Assembly: GCF_017562075.2 (NCBI RefSeq)
Contig: NW_024427642.1
Location: 51,019 to 115,018 of the forward strand
Reading direction: 5' to 3'
DNA from: Anopheles merus
Lineage: Eukaryota > Arthropoda > Insecta > Diptera > Culicidae
Length of the DNA stretch: 64,000 bases
Made by a program: the position numbers and the translations under genes. Positions 12,329 through 23,466 of this stretch are shown one piece after another. Numbering within the stretch: the first letter of the stretch is position 1; each line of letters opens with the position of its first letter. Under the pieces are notes generated by a model, which saw only the letters and a program-made list of their open reading frames with translations, was not told the origin of the DNA and searched no databases.

Positions 12329-12669
12329 AAGGCGGAAAGACAAATTGAGACCCCTGTAAATGATAGCTGATGACCGGGAGGAGGGGGTACTGGCATACAG
12401 CTGTTAAGAGATTGAACATTGTACTTAAATTGCTGGCGTGGTGGGGGGGGGGGGATTGGCGATGGAACCCCTACGATCATCGGTCACAGGCCCTAAAATT
12501 GTAGTCGCCATGGGGGGGGTGCAAATGGTTCTCCTGCCACGGAGCCCCAATGACCATCTTTCCGGGGGCCCTTGTCGCTAACACTCTGTCCACTTGTAGA
12601 CATACGGCATACTACAGACTAGAGATCTTCGGTGACCGCCTAGTCCGCCTACCGTTAGATCCACCGCTG
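12329..12669. mobile_element. hAT MITE in unit C, left end deleted
   Basis: GTTCATGA at 12,321-12,328 and 12,670-12,677 flank it. The left terminus is missing as in unit A. The right end (CCACCGCTG) is present. Confidence 0.78.
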
Positions 12670-12935
12670 GTTCATGACGGTGTTTTTTTTTACTGTGGAG
12701 GTGCATCCTTCCCCCTGCCTGCTGCGTATGCACCGGGCAGGAGACAGTGTGGCAGTATGAAAGTTGCACACCGGATAGGAGCGGGCCCGCAGCACCGCCA
12801 TCATTCCGCACATCTGCATGCCCGTCGTGGGTTCTAATCGCGTATGAACCGTCCGTCATAGCAAGGGATTAGTCACCGGCTCCGGCTACGTGGTACTCAA
12901 GTCCTGAAAAGGCCGGCATGATCGCGTTGGCTATT

Positions 12936-13155
12936 CTTCTTCTTCTTCTTTGGCGCAACAACCGCTGTCGGTCAAGGCCTGCCAGTACCCAATAGTAAAG
13001 TGAGCTTGGCTTTCAGTGACTTATTGTTACCATAGCAGGATAGTCAGTTCTGCGTATGGGAGCACGGTCTATTCGGGACTTGAACCCATGACGGGCATGT
13101 TGTTACGTCGTACGAGTTGACGACTGCACCACCAGACCGGCTCTACGACGACCGG
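12936..13155 (-). mobile_element. tRNA-derived SINE inserted in unit C
   Basis: A 220-bp insertion on minus, flanked by a perfect 12-bp target duplication GCGTTGGCTATT (12,924-12,935 and 13,156-13,167). Read on minus, it contains GGTTCAAGTCC, a perfect RNA polymerase III B box, with an A-box-like stretch about 50 bp upstream. It ends in an (AAG)n tail. The copy at 62,266-62,460 is the same family. It should be mobilised by LINE proteins acting on the tail. Confidence 0.93.
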
Positions 13156-13172
13156 GCGTTGGCTATTACGCC

Positions 13173-13213
<41 letters not shown>

Positions 13214-14925
13214 GAATAAAAAGAACTAAGCATAGCAGTCCACACTCGGGTAAGAGTTTGTCTTGACTTTGTTGCTGCCGGGCTACCGCTGTGACGAGAC
13301 AAATACACGGAATGCACTCGACCAAAACATGAACCTACCGATCCGAACCCATTCCAAGGCATTGCCGGTCAACCGGCGTCATGATAACTACTCCAAACCA
13401 ACAAGCCACCAGATTCTGGACGGACAGGTGCAGCACCATACGCGCACCGTAATAAACAAATCCAGAATCCTCTATGGATTCAATTCAAAATGTTGTTTCC
13501 ACTTGCGTCCGCTAGCTGAATTAGAAATAAATGTGCAGAAATCACACGCACGTTTGCTTAAATCATGTGTCTTTTTAATACCCCCAATAGCAGAGCCGAT
13601 CACAAAGATGCCAATGCCAATGGTTGTGTTGTCTCTCAGGTAGCGAGATCGAAAATGCATGGACTTTGTAGCCGCAGCGGATGAATATGTACCCATAAGA
13701 ATCAAATAGTTTTGGGGTATCCAAACGCACGCACACACACAAACACACAAACATGCGCGCGCAAACTCACACACACACACACACACGCACACATGCATGA
13801 ACGCGCGGACGCCAGCACGCACGCACTCACGCACGCACACACACACGCACGCACGCACGCACACACACACACACGCACGCACGCACGCACACATGCACGT
13901 ACGCGCGCACGCCAGCACGCACCCACGAAAGCTCGCGCACGAGCACGCGCCCCCGAAGTCGCGCACGCGATCACGCACCCTCCACCAAACCCCCCCCCCC
14001 CCCTCCCGCACGAGCGAGTACGGCTACCTTATCGGTAGAACGGCTGGTTCAGCTATCTTGTAGCGCATCCTCATTCAAAGCGCCGGGCGGGTTGGGGGAT
14101 CGCGACATGATAGAGTGAACGGTCACTTTCCCCGCGCTGTGTGCATGTGTGTGTCAAGACCCGAAAACTTGTGACAAATTTCGGCACATTTAAAAAAAAA
14201 TATTTTTTTGCCACTATATATTGTGCTACATGATGCTTAGAAGGTCGTTGAAGCATCAAACATGTTCAAATTAAAAATATATTAGATTAGTGTTAGACGT
14301 TCTCCTATACTTGTTTTAAATAGGCTTCGTCACCCTCGATTGCCACGGGCATCGAATGGTCTCATCAGCAACGGCACGAAATAAAATAAACCATCAATAC
14401 ACCGATAACACTTTGAATCCCAATCCAGCTTCTCCCACAGCGTCTCAAGGCCACACACAAATTAATAAATGCTATCACCCACCAATAACAACAATACACA
14501 ACCGCAATGCACATATATGAATCAACGCATACACCACAAACACCCAATCAGCTGGCGGCGGAAGGCACGGGCAGAAGCGCAAGTAAGGCAAGGCAGGGTG
14601 AGGGAGGGAGAAGAAGCGGACGAGAAAATGGGCGCCAATATTTTTAAATTTTTTGACCGTTTTTTTTTGCTCCGCCGCCATAAATAGTTCGTCCATTTCG
14701 CCAACAGATGGCGCTAAACTTGCTCGACCCAGCGCAGGAATCGCTGAAGTCCAGCGCGGGAGACCAGCCAAAATCTGCGCTGGCCAGCGCAGATTTTGGT
14801 ACATTTCCTGCGCTGGAAACTGCTCGAATTTGCGCAGCGGGCTGCGCTGTAAACTGCTCGAATTTGCGCAGCGGGGGGTTTCCTGCGCATGAAACTGCTC
14901 GAATTTGCGCAGCGGGCATATTCAA

Positions 14926-16139
14926 CCCGCTGCGCAAATTCGAGCAGTTTCCAGCGCAGGAAATGTACCAAAATCTGCGCTGGCCAGCGCAGATTTTGGC
15001 TGGTCTCCCGCGCTGGACTTCAGCGATTCCTGCGCTGGGTCGAGCAAGTTTAGCGCCATCTGTTGGCGAAATGAACGAACTATTTATGGCGGCGGAGCAA
15101 AAAAAACGGTCAAAAAATTTAAAAATACCCGCTGCGCAAATTCGAGCAGTTTCCAGCACAGGAAATGTACCAAATTCTGCGCTGGCCAGCGCAGATTTCG
15201 GCTGGTCTCCCGCGCTGGACTTCAGCGATTCCTGCGCTGGGTCGAGCAAGTTTAGCGCCATCTGTTGGCGAAATGAACGAACTATTTATGGCGGCGGAGC
15301 AAAAAAACGGTCAAAAAATTTAAAAATATTGGCGCCCATTTTTTCGTCCGCTTCTTTTCCCTCCCTCACCCTGCCTTGCCTTACTTGCGCTTCAGCCCGT
15401 GCCTTCCGCCGCCAGCTGATTGGCTGTTGCGGTGTATTCGTTGATACTCATATGTGCATTGCGGTTGTGTATTGTTATTGGTGGGTGTTAGCATTTATTA
15501 ATTTGTGTGTGACCTTGAGACGCTGTGGGAGAAGCTGGATTGGGATTCAAAGTGTTATCGGTGTATTGATGGTTTATTTTATTTCGTGCCGCTGCTGATG
15601 AGACCATTCGATGCCCGTGACAATCGAGGGTGAAGAAGCCTATTTAAAACAAGCGTAGGAGAACGTCTAACACTAATCTAATATTTTTTTAATTTGAATA
15701 TGTTTCATGCTTCAACGACCTTCTAAGCATCATGTAGCACAGTGTATAGTGGCAATAAAATATTTTTTTAAAAATATGCCTAAATCTGTCTCGAGTTTTC
15801 GGGCCACGACACACACACACACACAGCGCGGGGAAAGTGACCGTTCACTCTATCATGTCGCGATCCCCCTCCCCGCCCGGCGCTAGGGTTGAGGATGCTA
15901 CAAGAAAGCTGAACCAACCGTTCTGCCGATAGGTAGCCGTAATCGATCATGCGTGGAGGGGGGGGGTGGTCTAGTGGGGGGGGGGGGGGGAGTGCGTGCT
16001 TGCGCGACTTCGGGGGTGCGTGCTCGCGAGCGCGCTTTCGTGGGTGCGTGCTGGCGTGCGCGCTTTCATGCTCGCGGGCGCGCGTACGTGCGTGTGTGCG
16101 TGCGTGCGTGCGTGCTGGCGTGCGCGCGTTCATTCATGT

Positions 16140-16190
<51 letters not shown>

Positions 16191-18030
16191 CGTGTGGAAA
16201 CCCCAAAACGTTTGATTCTGATGCGTACATTTTCATCCACTGCGGCAACAAAGTCCGTGCATTTTTTATCTCGCTACCTGAGAGACAACACAATTCTGCT
16301 AGCGGATGCAAGTTGAAACAAAACTTGAATTGAATTCATACAAAAGAGGATTCTGGATTTGTTTATTACGGTGCGCGTATGGTGCTGCACCTGTCCGTCC
16401 AGAATCTGGCGGCTTGTTGGCTGGGCAAGCCGGTATCATGACGCCGAGCGACCGGCACTGCCTTGGAATGGGTTCGGCTCGGTAGGTTAATGTCCTTTGG
16501 TCGAGTGCATTCCGTGCATTTGTCGCGTCACATCGGTAGCCCGGCAGCATCAAAGACAAGCCAAACTCTTCCCCGGGCGTGGAATGTTATGCTAATTTCT
16601 TCTTATTATTATTATTATTGTTGGCGTAATAGCCAGCGCGATCATGCCGGCCATTTTAGGACTTGAGTACCACGTAGCCGGTTTGTCAGCCCTTGCTACG
16701 GCGGACGGTTCATACGTGGTTAGAACCCGCGACGGGCATGCTGTTACAATGTGCGGAATGGTGGCGGTGCCGCGGGACAGCTCCTATCTTGCGGGCAACT
16801 TGCATACTGTCACACTGTCTCCTACCCGATGCATACGCTGCAGGCATAGGGAAGGATGCACCTCCACAATAAAAAAACACTGTCATGAACCAGCGGCGGA
16901 TCTAACGGTAGGCGGACTAAGCGGTCGCCGAAGATCTCTAGTCTGTAGTATGCCGTATGTCTACAAGTGGACAGAGGCCTCGTAAAAAAATAAAACAACA
17001 ACAACAACAACAAGTGGACAGAGTATTAGCGATAAAGGCCCCTGGAAAGATGGTCCTGTGGCTGGAGAAACATTTACCCCCCCTCCCCCATGCCGACAAC
17101 AATTTTAGGGCCTGTGATGATCGTAGGGGTCCCACTCCCTCCCCCCCCCGCGCCAACGATTTAAGTATACTGTTATATCTCCCAACAGCTGTACCCGCTC
17201 CAGTACCCCCTCCTCCCGGTCATCAGTTACCATTTACAGCGACCGTCTTTCCGCCTAGGGCACCCGATTCCCCTACTCCGTCACTGTCATGAACACCTTC
17301 CTTTCTTTGACCGATCGATCATAACATTCCGGAAGAGCATACATTCGGCGACAGTTTTGCATACACACGCACACTCACACCCATGCGCAGGCGGCTTGGC
17401 ATATCTGTGTAATCTACACCATACGAAAGCAAAAGCTTAGTGTAATAAAATTATGCTTTATGTTTAGCACGTTCAGTTCGATGGCAGGCCCCAGGGACTG
17501 CCAGTGAACTTTCCAGTATGGCGATTTTACAATCAGCTTGCGTTCTAGATGCCGGCGGAACGGAATGTTGATGAAAAACAGCGCCAGGCTGAACGTGCTA
17601 ATGCGAATTAGGGTTCTGCCCGTTGCACAGCAAACCCTCCAGCGTGAGCTAGCGATTCCTTGGTCATTTTTACATTGCAGCGATTGAACTCATTGCGCTT
17701 TTTTGGTTTGATTTGTGAAAATGCAACTTCTTCGCTGCAATGTTTAGTATCGGCTTGTTAAGCGCCACAGCAACTCATGAGCATTGGCCACAAGCGAGAA
17801 AGAGATAGCGCTATGGAGGGAAAAAGCACGGACGACGGCTGACAGCGATTGGCCGTCTGATGCACCAACACATCCAAACCTTCGACAGCGCGTTCAGGCG
17901 AGGGGTATGAGGCGGAGTCAGGGACGGGTAGCTCGACTGGCTGCTTGACAAATTTGCCGTTGGAGGGAAAAAGAAGGCATGATAAAATTCTCCGAACGCC
18001 ATCATTTCTTGCGTCGCTTTGCGCAGCGGG
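14926..18030 (-). repeat. Repeat unit D, minus orientation (inverted partner of B), with an extra end fragment
   Basis: From about 15,168 to 18,028 this is a nearly exact reverse complement of unit B, including the hAT MITE (16,891-17,286), microsatellites and unit ends. The first 200 bases (14,926-15,125) are an additional truncated unit end, also inverted. D resembles B more closely than it resembles its direct neighbour E in most segments I compared by eye. Confidence 0.85.
16891..17286. mobile_element. Intact hAT MITE in unit D (inverted)
   Basis: Reverse-complement counterpart of the element at 9469-9864, with the duplication TCATGAAC at 16,883-16,890 and 17,287-17,294. It is 396 bp, the same length as in unit B. 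Confidence 0.92.
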
Positions 18031-19149
18031 TCGCTGTTATGGAGCTCGCTGAAAAAACTACCCGCTGCGCAAATTCAAGCATTTTCCTGCGCAGGAAATG
18101 TACCAAAATCTACGCTAGCCAGCGCAGATTTTGGCCCGATCCCCGCCCGCTGCGCAAATTCGAGCAGTTTCCAGCGCAGGAAATGTACCAAATTCTGCGC
18201 TGGCCAGCGCAGATTTTAGCTGGTCTCCCGCGCTGGACTTCAGCGATTCCTGCGCAGGTTTAGCGCCATCTGTTGGCGAAATGGACGAACTATTTATGGC
18301 GGCGGATTAAAAAAAAAACGGTCAAAAAATTTAAAAATATTGGCGTCCATTTTTTCGTCCGCTTCTTCTCCCTCCCTCACCCTGCCTTGCCTAACTTGCG
18401 CTTCTGCCCGTGCCTTCCGCCGCCAGCTGATTGGCTGTTGCGGTGTATTCGTTGATACTCATATGTGCATTGCGGTTGTGTATTGTTATTGGTGGGTGTT
18501 AGCATTTATTAATTTGTGTGTGACCTTGAGACGCTGTGGGAGAAGCTGGATTGGGATTCAAAGTGTTATCGGTGTATTGATGGTTTATTTTATTTCGTGC
18601 CGCTGCTGATGAGACCATTCGATGCCCGTGACAATCGAGGGTGAAGAAGCCTATTTAAAACAAGCGTAGGAGAACGTCTAACACTAATCTAATATTTTTT
18701 TAATTTGAATATGTTTCATGCTTCAACGACCTTCTAAGCATCATGTAGCACAGTGTACAGTGGCAATAAAATATTTTTTTAAAATATGCCTAAATCTGTC
18801 TCGAGTTTTCGGGCCACGACACACACACACACACAGCGCGGGGAAAGTGACCGTTCACTCTATCATGTCGCGATCCCCCTCCCCGCCCGGCGCTAGGGTT
18901 GAGGATGCTACAAGAAAGCTGAACCAACCGTTCTGCCGATAGGTAGCCGTAATCGATCATGCGTGGAGGGGGGGGGGTGGTCTAGTGGGGGGGGGGAGTG
19001 CGTGCTTGCGCGACTTCGGGGGTGCGTGCTCGCGAGCGCGCTTTCGTGGGTGCGTGCTGGCGTGCGCGCTTTCATGCTCGCGGGCGCGCGTACGTGCGTG
19101 TGTGCGTGCGTGCGTGCGTGCTGGCGTGCGCGCGTTCATTCATGTGTGC

Positions 19150-19196
<47 letters not shown>

Positions 19197-19896
19197 CGTG
19201 TGGAAACCCCAAAACGTTTGATTCTGATGCGTACATTTTCATCCACTGCGGCAACAAAGTCCGTGCATTTTTTATCTCGCTACCTGAGAGACAACACAAT
19301 TCTGCTAGCGGATGCAAGTTGAAACAAAACTTGAATTGAATTCATACAAAAGAGGATTCTGGATTTGTTTATTACGGTGCGCGTATGGTGCTGCACCTGT
19401 CCGTCCAGAATCTGGCGGCTTGTTGGCTGGGCAAGCCGGTATCATGACGCCGAGCGTCCGGCACTGCCTTGGAATGGGTTCGGCTCGGTAGGTTAATGTC
19501 CTTTGGTCGAGTGCATTCCGTGCATTTGTCGCGTCACATCGGTAGCCCGGCAGCATCAAAGACAAGCCAAACTCTTCCCCGGGCGTGGAATGTTATGCTA
19601 ATTTCTTCTTATTATTATTATTATTGTTGGCGTAATAGCCAGCGCGATCATGCCGACCATTTTAGGACTTGAGTACCACGTAGCCGGTTTGTCAGCCCTT
19701 GCTACGGCGGACGGTTCATACGTGGTTAGAACCCGCGACGGGCATGCTGTTACGATGTGCGGAATGGTGGCGGTGCCGCGGGACAGCACCTATCTTGCGG
19801 GCAACTTGCATACTGTCACACTGTCTCCTACCCGATGCATACGCTGCAGGCATAGGGAAGGATGCACCTCCACAATAAAAAAACACTGTCATGAAC

Positions 19897-20290
19897 CAGC
19901 GGCGGATCTAACGGTAGGCGGACTAAGCGGTCGCCGAAGATCTCTAGTCTGTAGTATGCCGTATGTCTACAAGTGGACAGAGGCCTCGTAAAAAAATAAA
20001 ACAACAACAACAACAACAAGTGGACAGAGTATTAGCGATAAAGGCCCCTGGAAAGATGGTCCTGTGGCTGGAGAAACATTTACCCCCCCTCCCCCATGCC
20101 GACAACAATTTTAGGGCCTGTGATGATCGTAGGGGTCCCACTCCCTCCCCCCCCCCCGCGCCAACGATTTAAGTATACTGTTATATCTCCCAACAGCTGT
20201 ACCCGCTCCAGTACCCCCTCCTCCCGGTCATCAGTTACCATTTACAGCGACCGTCTTTCCGCCTAGGGCACCCGATTCCCCTACTCCGTC
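19897..20290. mobile_element. hAT MITE in unit E, split by the BEL/Pao insertion
   Basis: The MITE starts at CAGCGGCGGATCT after TCATGAAC. It runs to 20,290, where the retrotransposon begins. The last four bases (ACTG) and the right TCATGAAC duplication are found at 26,408-26,411 and 26,412-26,419, beyond the retrotransposon. Confidence 0.92.
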
Positions 20291-20698
20291 TGGATAATTT
20301 GCTCTGGGAAGCAGTGGATACGAAGGAAAAGTTTGATTTTTGTGTCGCTTTATTGACTAACTTAACACCGCTGCGTTTGCGTCTGGCTAAGCCGATTGCT
20401 ACAAACAGAATTCCGTTTCAATTCGAAATTCACCGCTCGCTCTTACCACTACCAGTATAAATTCATCGCATACGCGTTTCTACCTGCTCGCCTGTTTCTA
20501 GCCTCGTGCTCTTGGTCTCACACTTGCTTGCCAAAAAATACTACACGTACACCAATACACCGACCGGCGCTTTTGCTCGACTTATTGTATCGATACATAC
20601 GTACGTGCATACCGTCAACTACAAATGTCGTCCGTTCCGTATGGCACGATGCCTTCCCTCTCTCTCTCTCCTCTTCATCTTCCGTTATCAACGGAACA
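20291..20698 (-). repeat. 3' LTR of the BEL/Pao element
   Basis: 408 bp, the partner of 25,993-26,402. On minus, the purine-rich TGTGTGGGAGTA lies directly upstream and can serve as polypurine tract. Confidence 0.95.
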
Positions 20699-20722
20699 TA
20701 CTCCCACACAAGAAGTGTCTAA

Positions 20723-23466
20723 CTACTCTTCTAACCCTGGGATAGGCGCTATCTTATGTATTGGCCGTTTGTATGTTCCACCCTTCGTGAACACCTCTGC
20801 TACCCTTACTAAACCGTCAGGCCCTGTATATGTCTTAACTATTCGACCCATTTTCCACAACTGAGGTGGCATATTATCCTCTTTCATCAGCACTAACATA
20901 TCTGGTTTAAGATTAGCCTGTTTTGTGATCCATTTACTTCGCACTTGTAATTCATTTAAATATTCTTTTGACCATCTTGTCCAAAATTGATCCCTCAACT
21001 GCTGAATTCTCTGCCATCTATTTAATCTATTTTCCGTAACGTCTATATACGAGCGCTCCGCAACTCCTACCAAGGGTCGATTGATCATAAAGTGCGCTGG
21101 TGTCAAACATTCAAGATCGTGTAGATCACTTGAATGCGCGTACAGTGGTCTAGAATTCAAAATCGCTTCAATCTGACATAGTAAGGTATAGAATTCAAAG
21201 ATTGTTAACGACGCTGTCTTGTACACCTTTTTGAGCACCGCCTTTACGCTTTTAACCCCACTCTCCCAAATTCCACCGAAATGTGGAGCGTTAGGAGGGG
21301 TGTGTTTCCAACTGATCTCCCTTGCTTGACAAAATTCAACAAATCCCTGAGCTGCAACAGCTTTCTTATAGGCGTTTCGCATCTCTCGAATCTCCGCATT
21401 CGCACCTACAAAGTTCGTGCCGTTGTCACTAAATACCTCCTGTGGTATTCCTCTACGTGACACAAACCTTTTAAAAGCCGCCAGAAACGCTTCCGTCGTT
21501 AGATTTTCGACAGCCTCCAGATGTATTCCCTTGGTTACCATGCATACAAATATGCAAATGTAACCCTTCGATGAGGAAACCCGCCGTATTCCTGATCGAA
21601 GCAAAATTGGTCCTGCGTAGTCCAGACCAACACGTTCAAACGTCGGAGCTGCATTCACACGATACGAAGGAAAGTCCCCCATCTGTTGGCTTACAGTCGT
21701 TGGATTGACTCTAAAACAGGTTACACATCCTCGGAGAACCTTGCGCACCGTGGACCGCGCATTCGTCAACCAGTATTGTTGTCGTAGAATGTTGATAACG
21801 CCCGAGCACCCCACATGCAGATGCTCACGATGTATCATAGTGATGATTCTGCTCGTAATCACACTCGTATTAGGCAGCAACAATTGATGCTTGCTTTCGT
21901 ATGGTAGCTGAGAATGTTGCAGACGTCCACCCACTCTTAGCAAACCATCCTTTAAGAACAGGTTCAAATTCGCAAAACGATGATTGCGGCTACCGTTTTT
22001 AACTGCCGCTATAATGCTCGATAGTTCCATCCGCTGAACTAATCCTACAATCCGTTTTGACGATTCTCGTAGTTCTGTAATTCGCAAGGTAGAGTCCTTG
22101 ATACGATTCTCCTTCAGACGCCTGGTGTTGTCTGCGAATCGTAAAATATATGCCATTATTCTTTGAACCTTACGAAATGACTCATACCTGAATAAGAACG
22201 GAAACTCCTCCTTGGTCATTGCCACGTGAATTTTAATCTCCGAGCGTAGTTCCGGAATGGCAGATTCAGGAAGATCCCTTACCGGCTCAGCTTCTACCGT
22301 ACATTCTCTCAAGAATGCTGGCCCGTTCCACCAAAGCTCGTTGTCGGCAAGTTCAGAAGCCAACTGTCCTCTTGACACGATGTCCGCTGGGTTGATTGCT
22401 GTGTTAACGTATCGCCATGTAAACTCGCGATGAGACGTGATCTCTGCTACTCGGTTGCGTACAAACACTTCCAAACGATCTAAAGGTTTTTTCAACCAGG
22501 CAAGCACCACCTGACTGTCGGACCATAAGTTGATGCTTCTAAACGTTGTTCTAAACAAAGCATCCACAACCTTGATCGTCAATCGGCACAGAAGCACCGC
22601 AGCCATCAGTTCCTTTCGTGGTATCGAAGTAGGTTTCAGAGGAGCAACCTTAGACTTGCTTGTCACTAAACGCACCTCAGCACTACCATGTCCGTTAACC
22701 GACCGAATGTACACGCAAGCACCGTATGCTTTGTCCGAAGCGTCTGCAAACCCATGCAACTCGAAGAAGGCTGAGTCATCGTTCACCATTTGACGCGGAA
22801 TACGTATTTGATTCTCTCTTGGTAACGCAGCAAGAAATTTCGTCCATCCAAGCAAAAGATAGTCATCCACCTTGTCATCCCAGCCAAGCTGTGCCTTCCA
22901 CAACTCTTGCATTAACATTTTAGCAATCACAATCACTGGTGAAATGAGGCCAAGAGGATCAAAAATTTTGGCCAATGCTGAAAGCACTTCTCTTTTCGTT
23001 GGGGCCGAGTTTTCCGATATCTGTGGGGTGATGAAAATAAATTCATCCGTAGCAGGATTCCACTTGATACCCAAAGTTTTTATTATTTCATTTGCCTTGC
23101 TCTCGCCCAACACCGTAAATGAATCTCGATCTTCCTTCGGCACTTCACTCAACAACACTTCAGAATTAGACGCCCACTTGTGCAAATGCATCCCAGCTGA
23201 ATCAAACAATTGAACAATCTGACGCTGTACCTCTAACAACTGTTCCACATGGTTCGCACCGAAAAGTCCATCGTCCACGTAAAAGTTCTCCTTTACTACA
23301 CGACTAGCCAACGGAAACCGTAGCTGTTCATCGTCAGCCAACTGTAGCAAGGTTCTTGTTGCCAAGAAAGGGGCTGCAGCAGTCCCGTAAGTTACAGTTG
23401 TTAATTCAAAAACACGGATAGGACTTGATGGCTCAGCTCGCCAAAATATTCTTTGTAAGGGCGTAT
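20723..23466 (-). CDS. BEL/Pao RT, RNase H and integrase (C-terminal part of polyprotein)
   Basis: Continues the polyprotein in the frame one base away from the upstream part. It shows the RT catalytic box YVDD, Pao-type RNase H (LHGFADASDKAYGACVYIR), an HHCC integrase zinc-binding region, and the integrase core (GLDYAGP, then DNGTNFVG, then a Glu in GGIWESGVKS). It ends in a DUF5641-like domain typical of BEL/Pao. The frame is uninterrupted for about 900 codons and ends 25 bp before the 3' LTR. It acts in cytoplasmic virus-like particles for cDNA synthesis and then in the nucleus for integration. Confidence 0.94.

Larger units (their letters stand above)
11590..14916 (+). repeat. Repeat unit C (about 3.3 kb), plus orientation, with SINE insertion
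   Basis: Third head-to-tail unit. It is longer than B because a SINE sits at 12,936-13,155 and the ATT trinucleotide tract and terminal subrepeats are expanded. The right end has three iterated ACTGCTCGAATTTGCGCAGC-type subrepeats and turns into an inverted sequence at 14,917-14,925. It is the spacer between the inverted partners B and D. Confidence 0.82.

Noticed and set aside
12936..13155. Possible tRNA gene because of a perfect B box
   Set aside because: It is a SINE: 12-bp target duplication, AAG tail and a second family member at 62,266; no cloverleaf recognised.
14708..15598. 296-codon plus frame overlapping a 205-codon minus frame with the same peptide
   Set aside because: The identical peptides on both strands come from the palindrome of unit-end sequence, not from a gene.
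5819..20290. Regular spacing of repeat units considered as a CRISPR-like or satellite array
   Set aside because: Units are about 2.9 kb, in both orientations, in a eukaryotic genome; not CRISPR, and not a simple satellite because of internal transposons and inversion.
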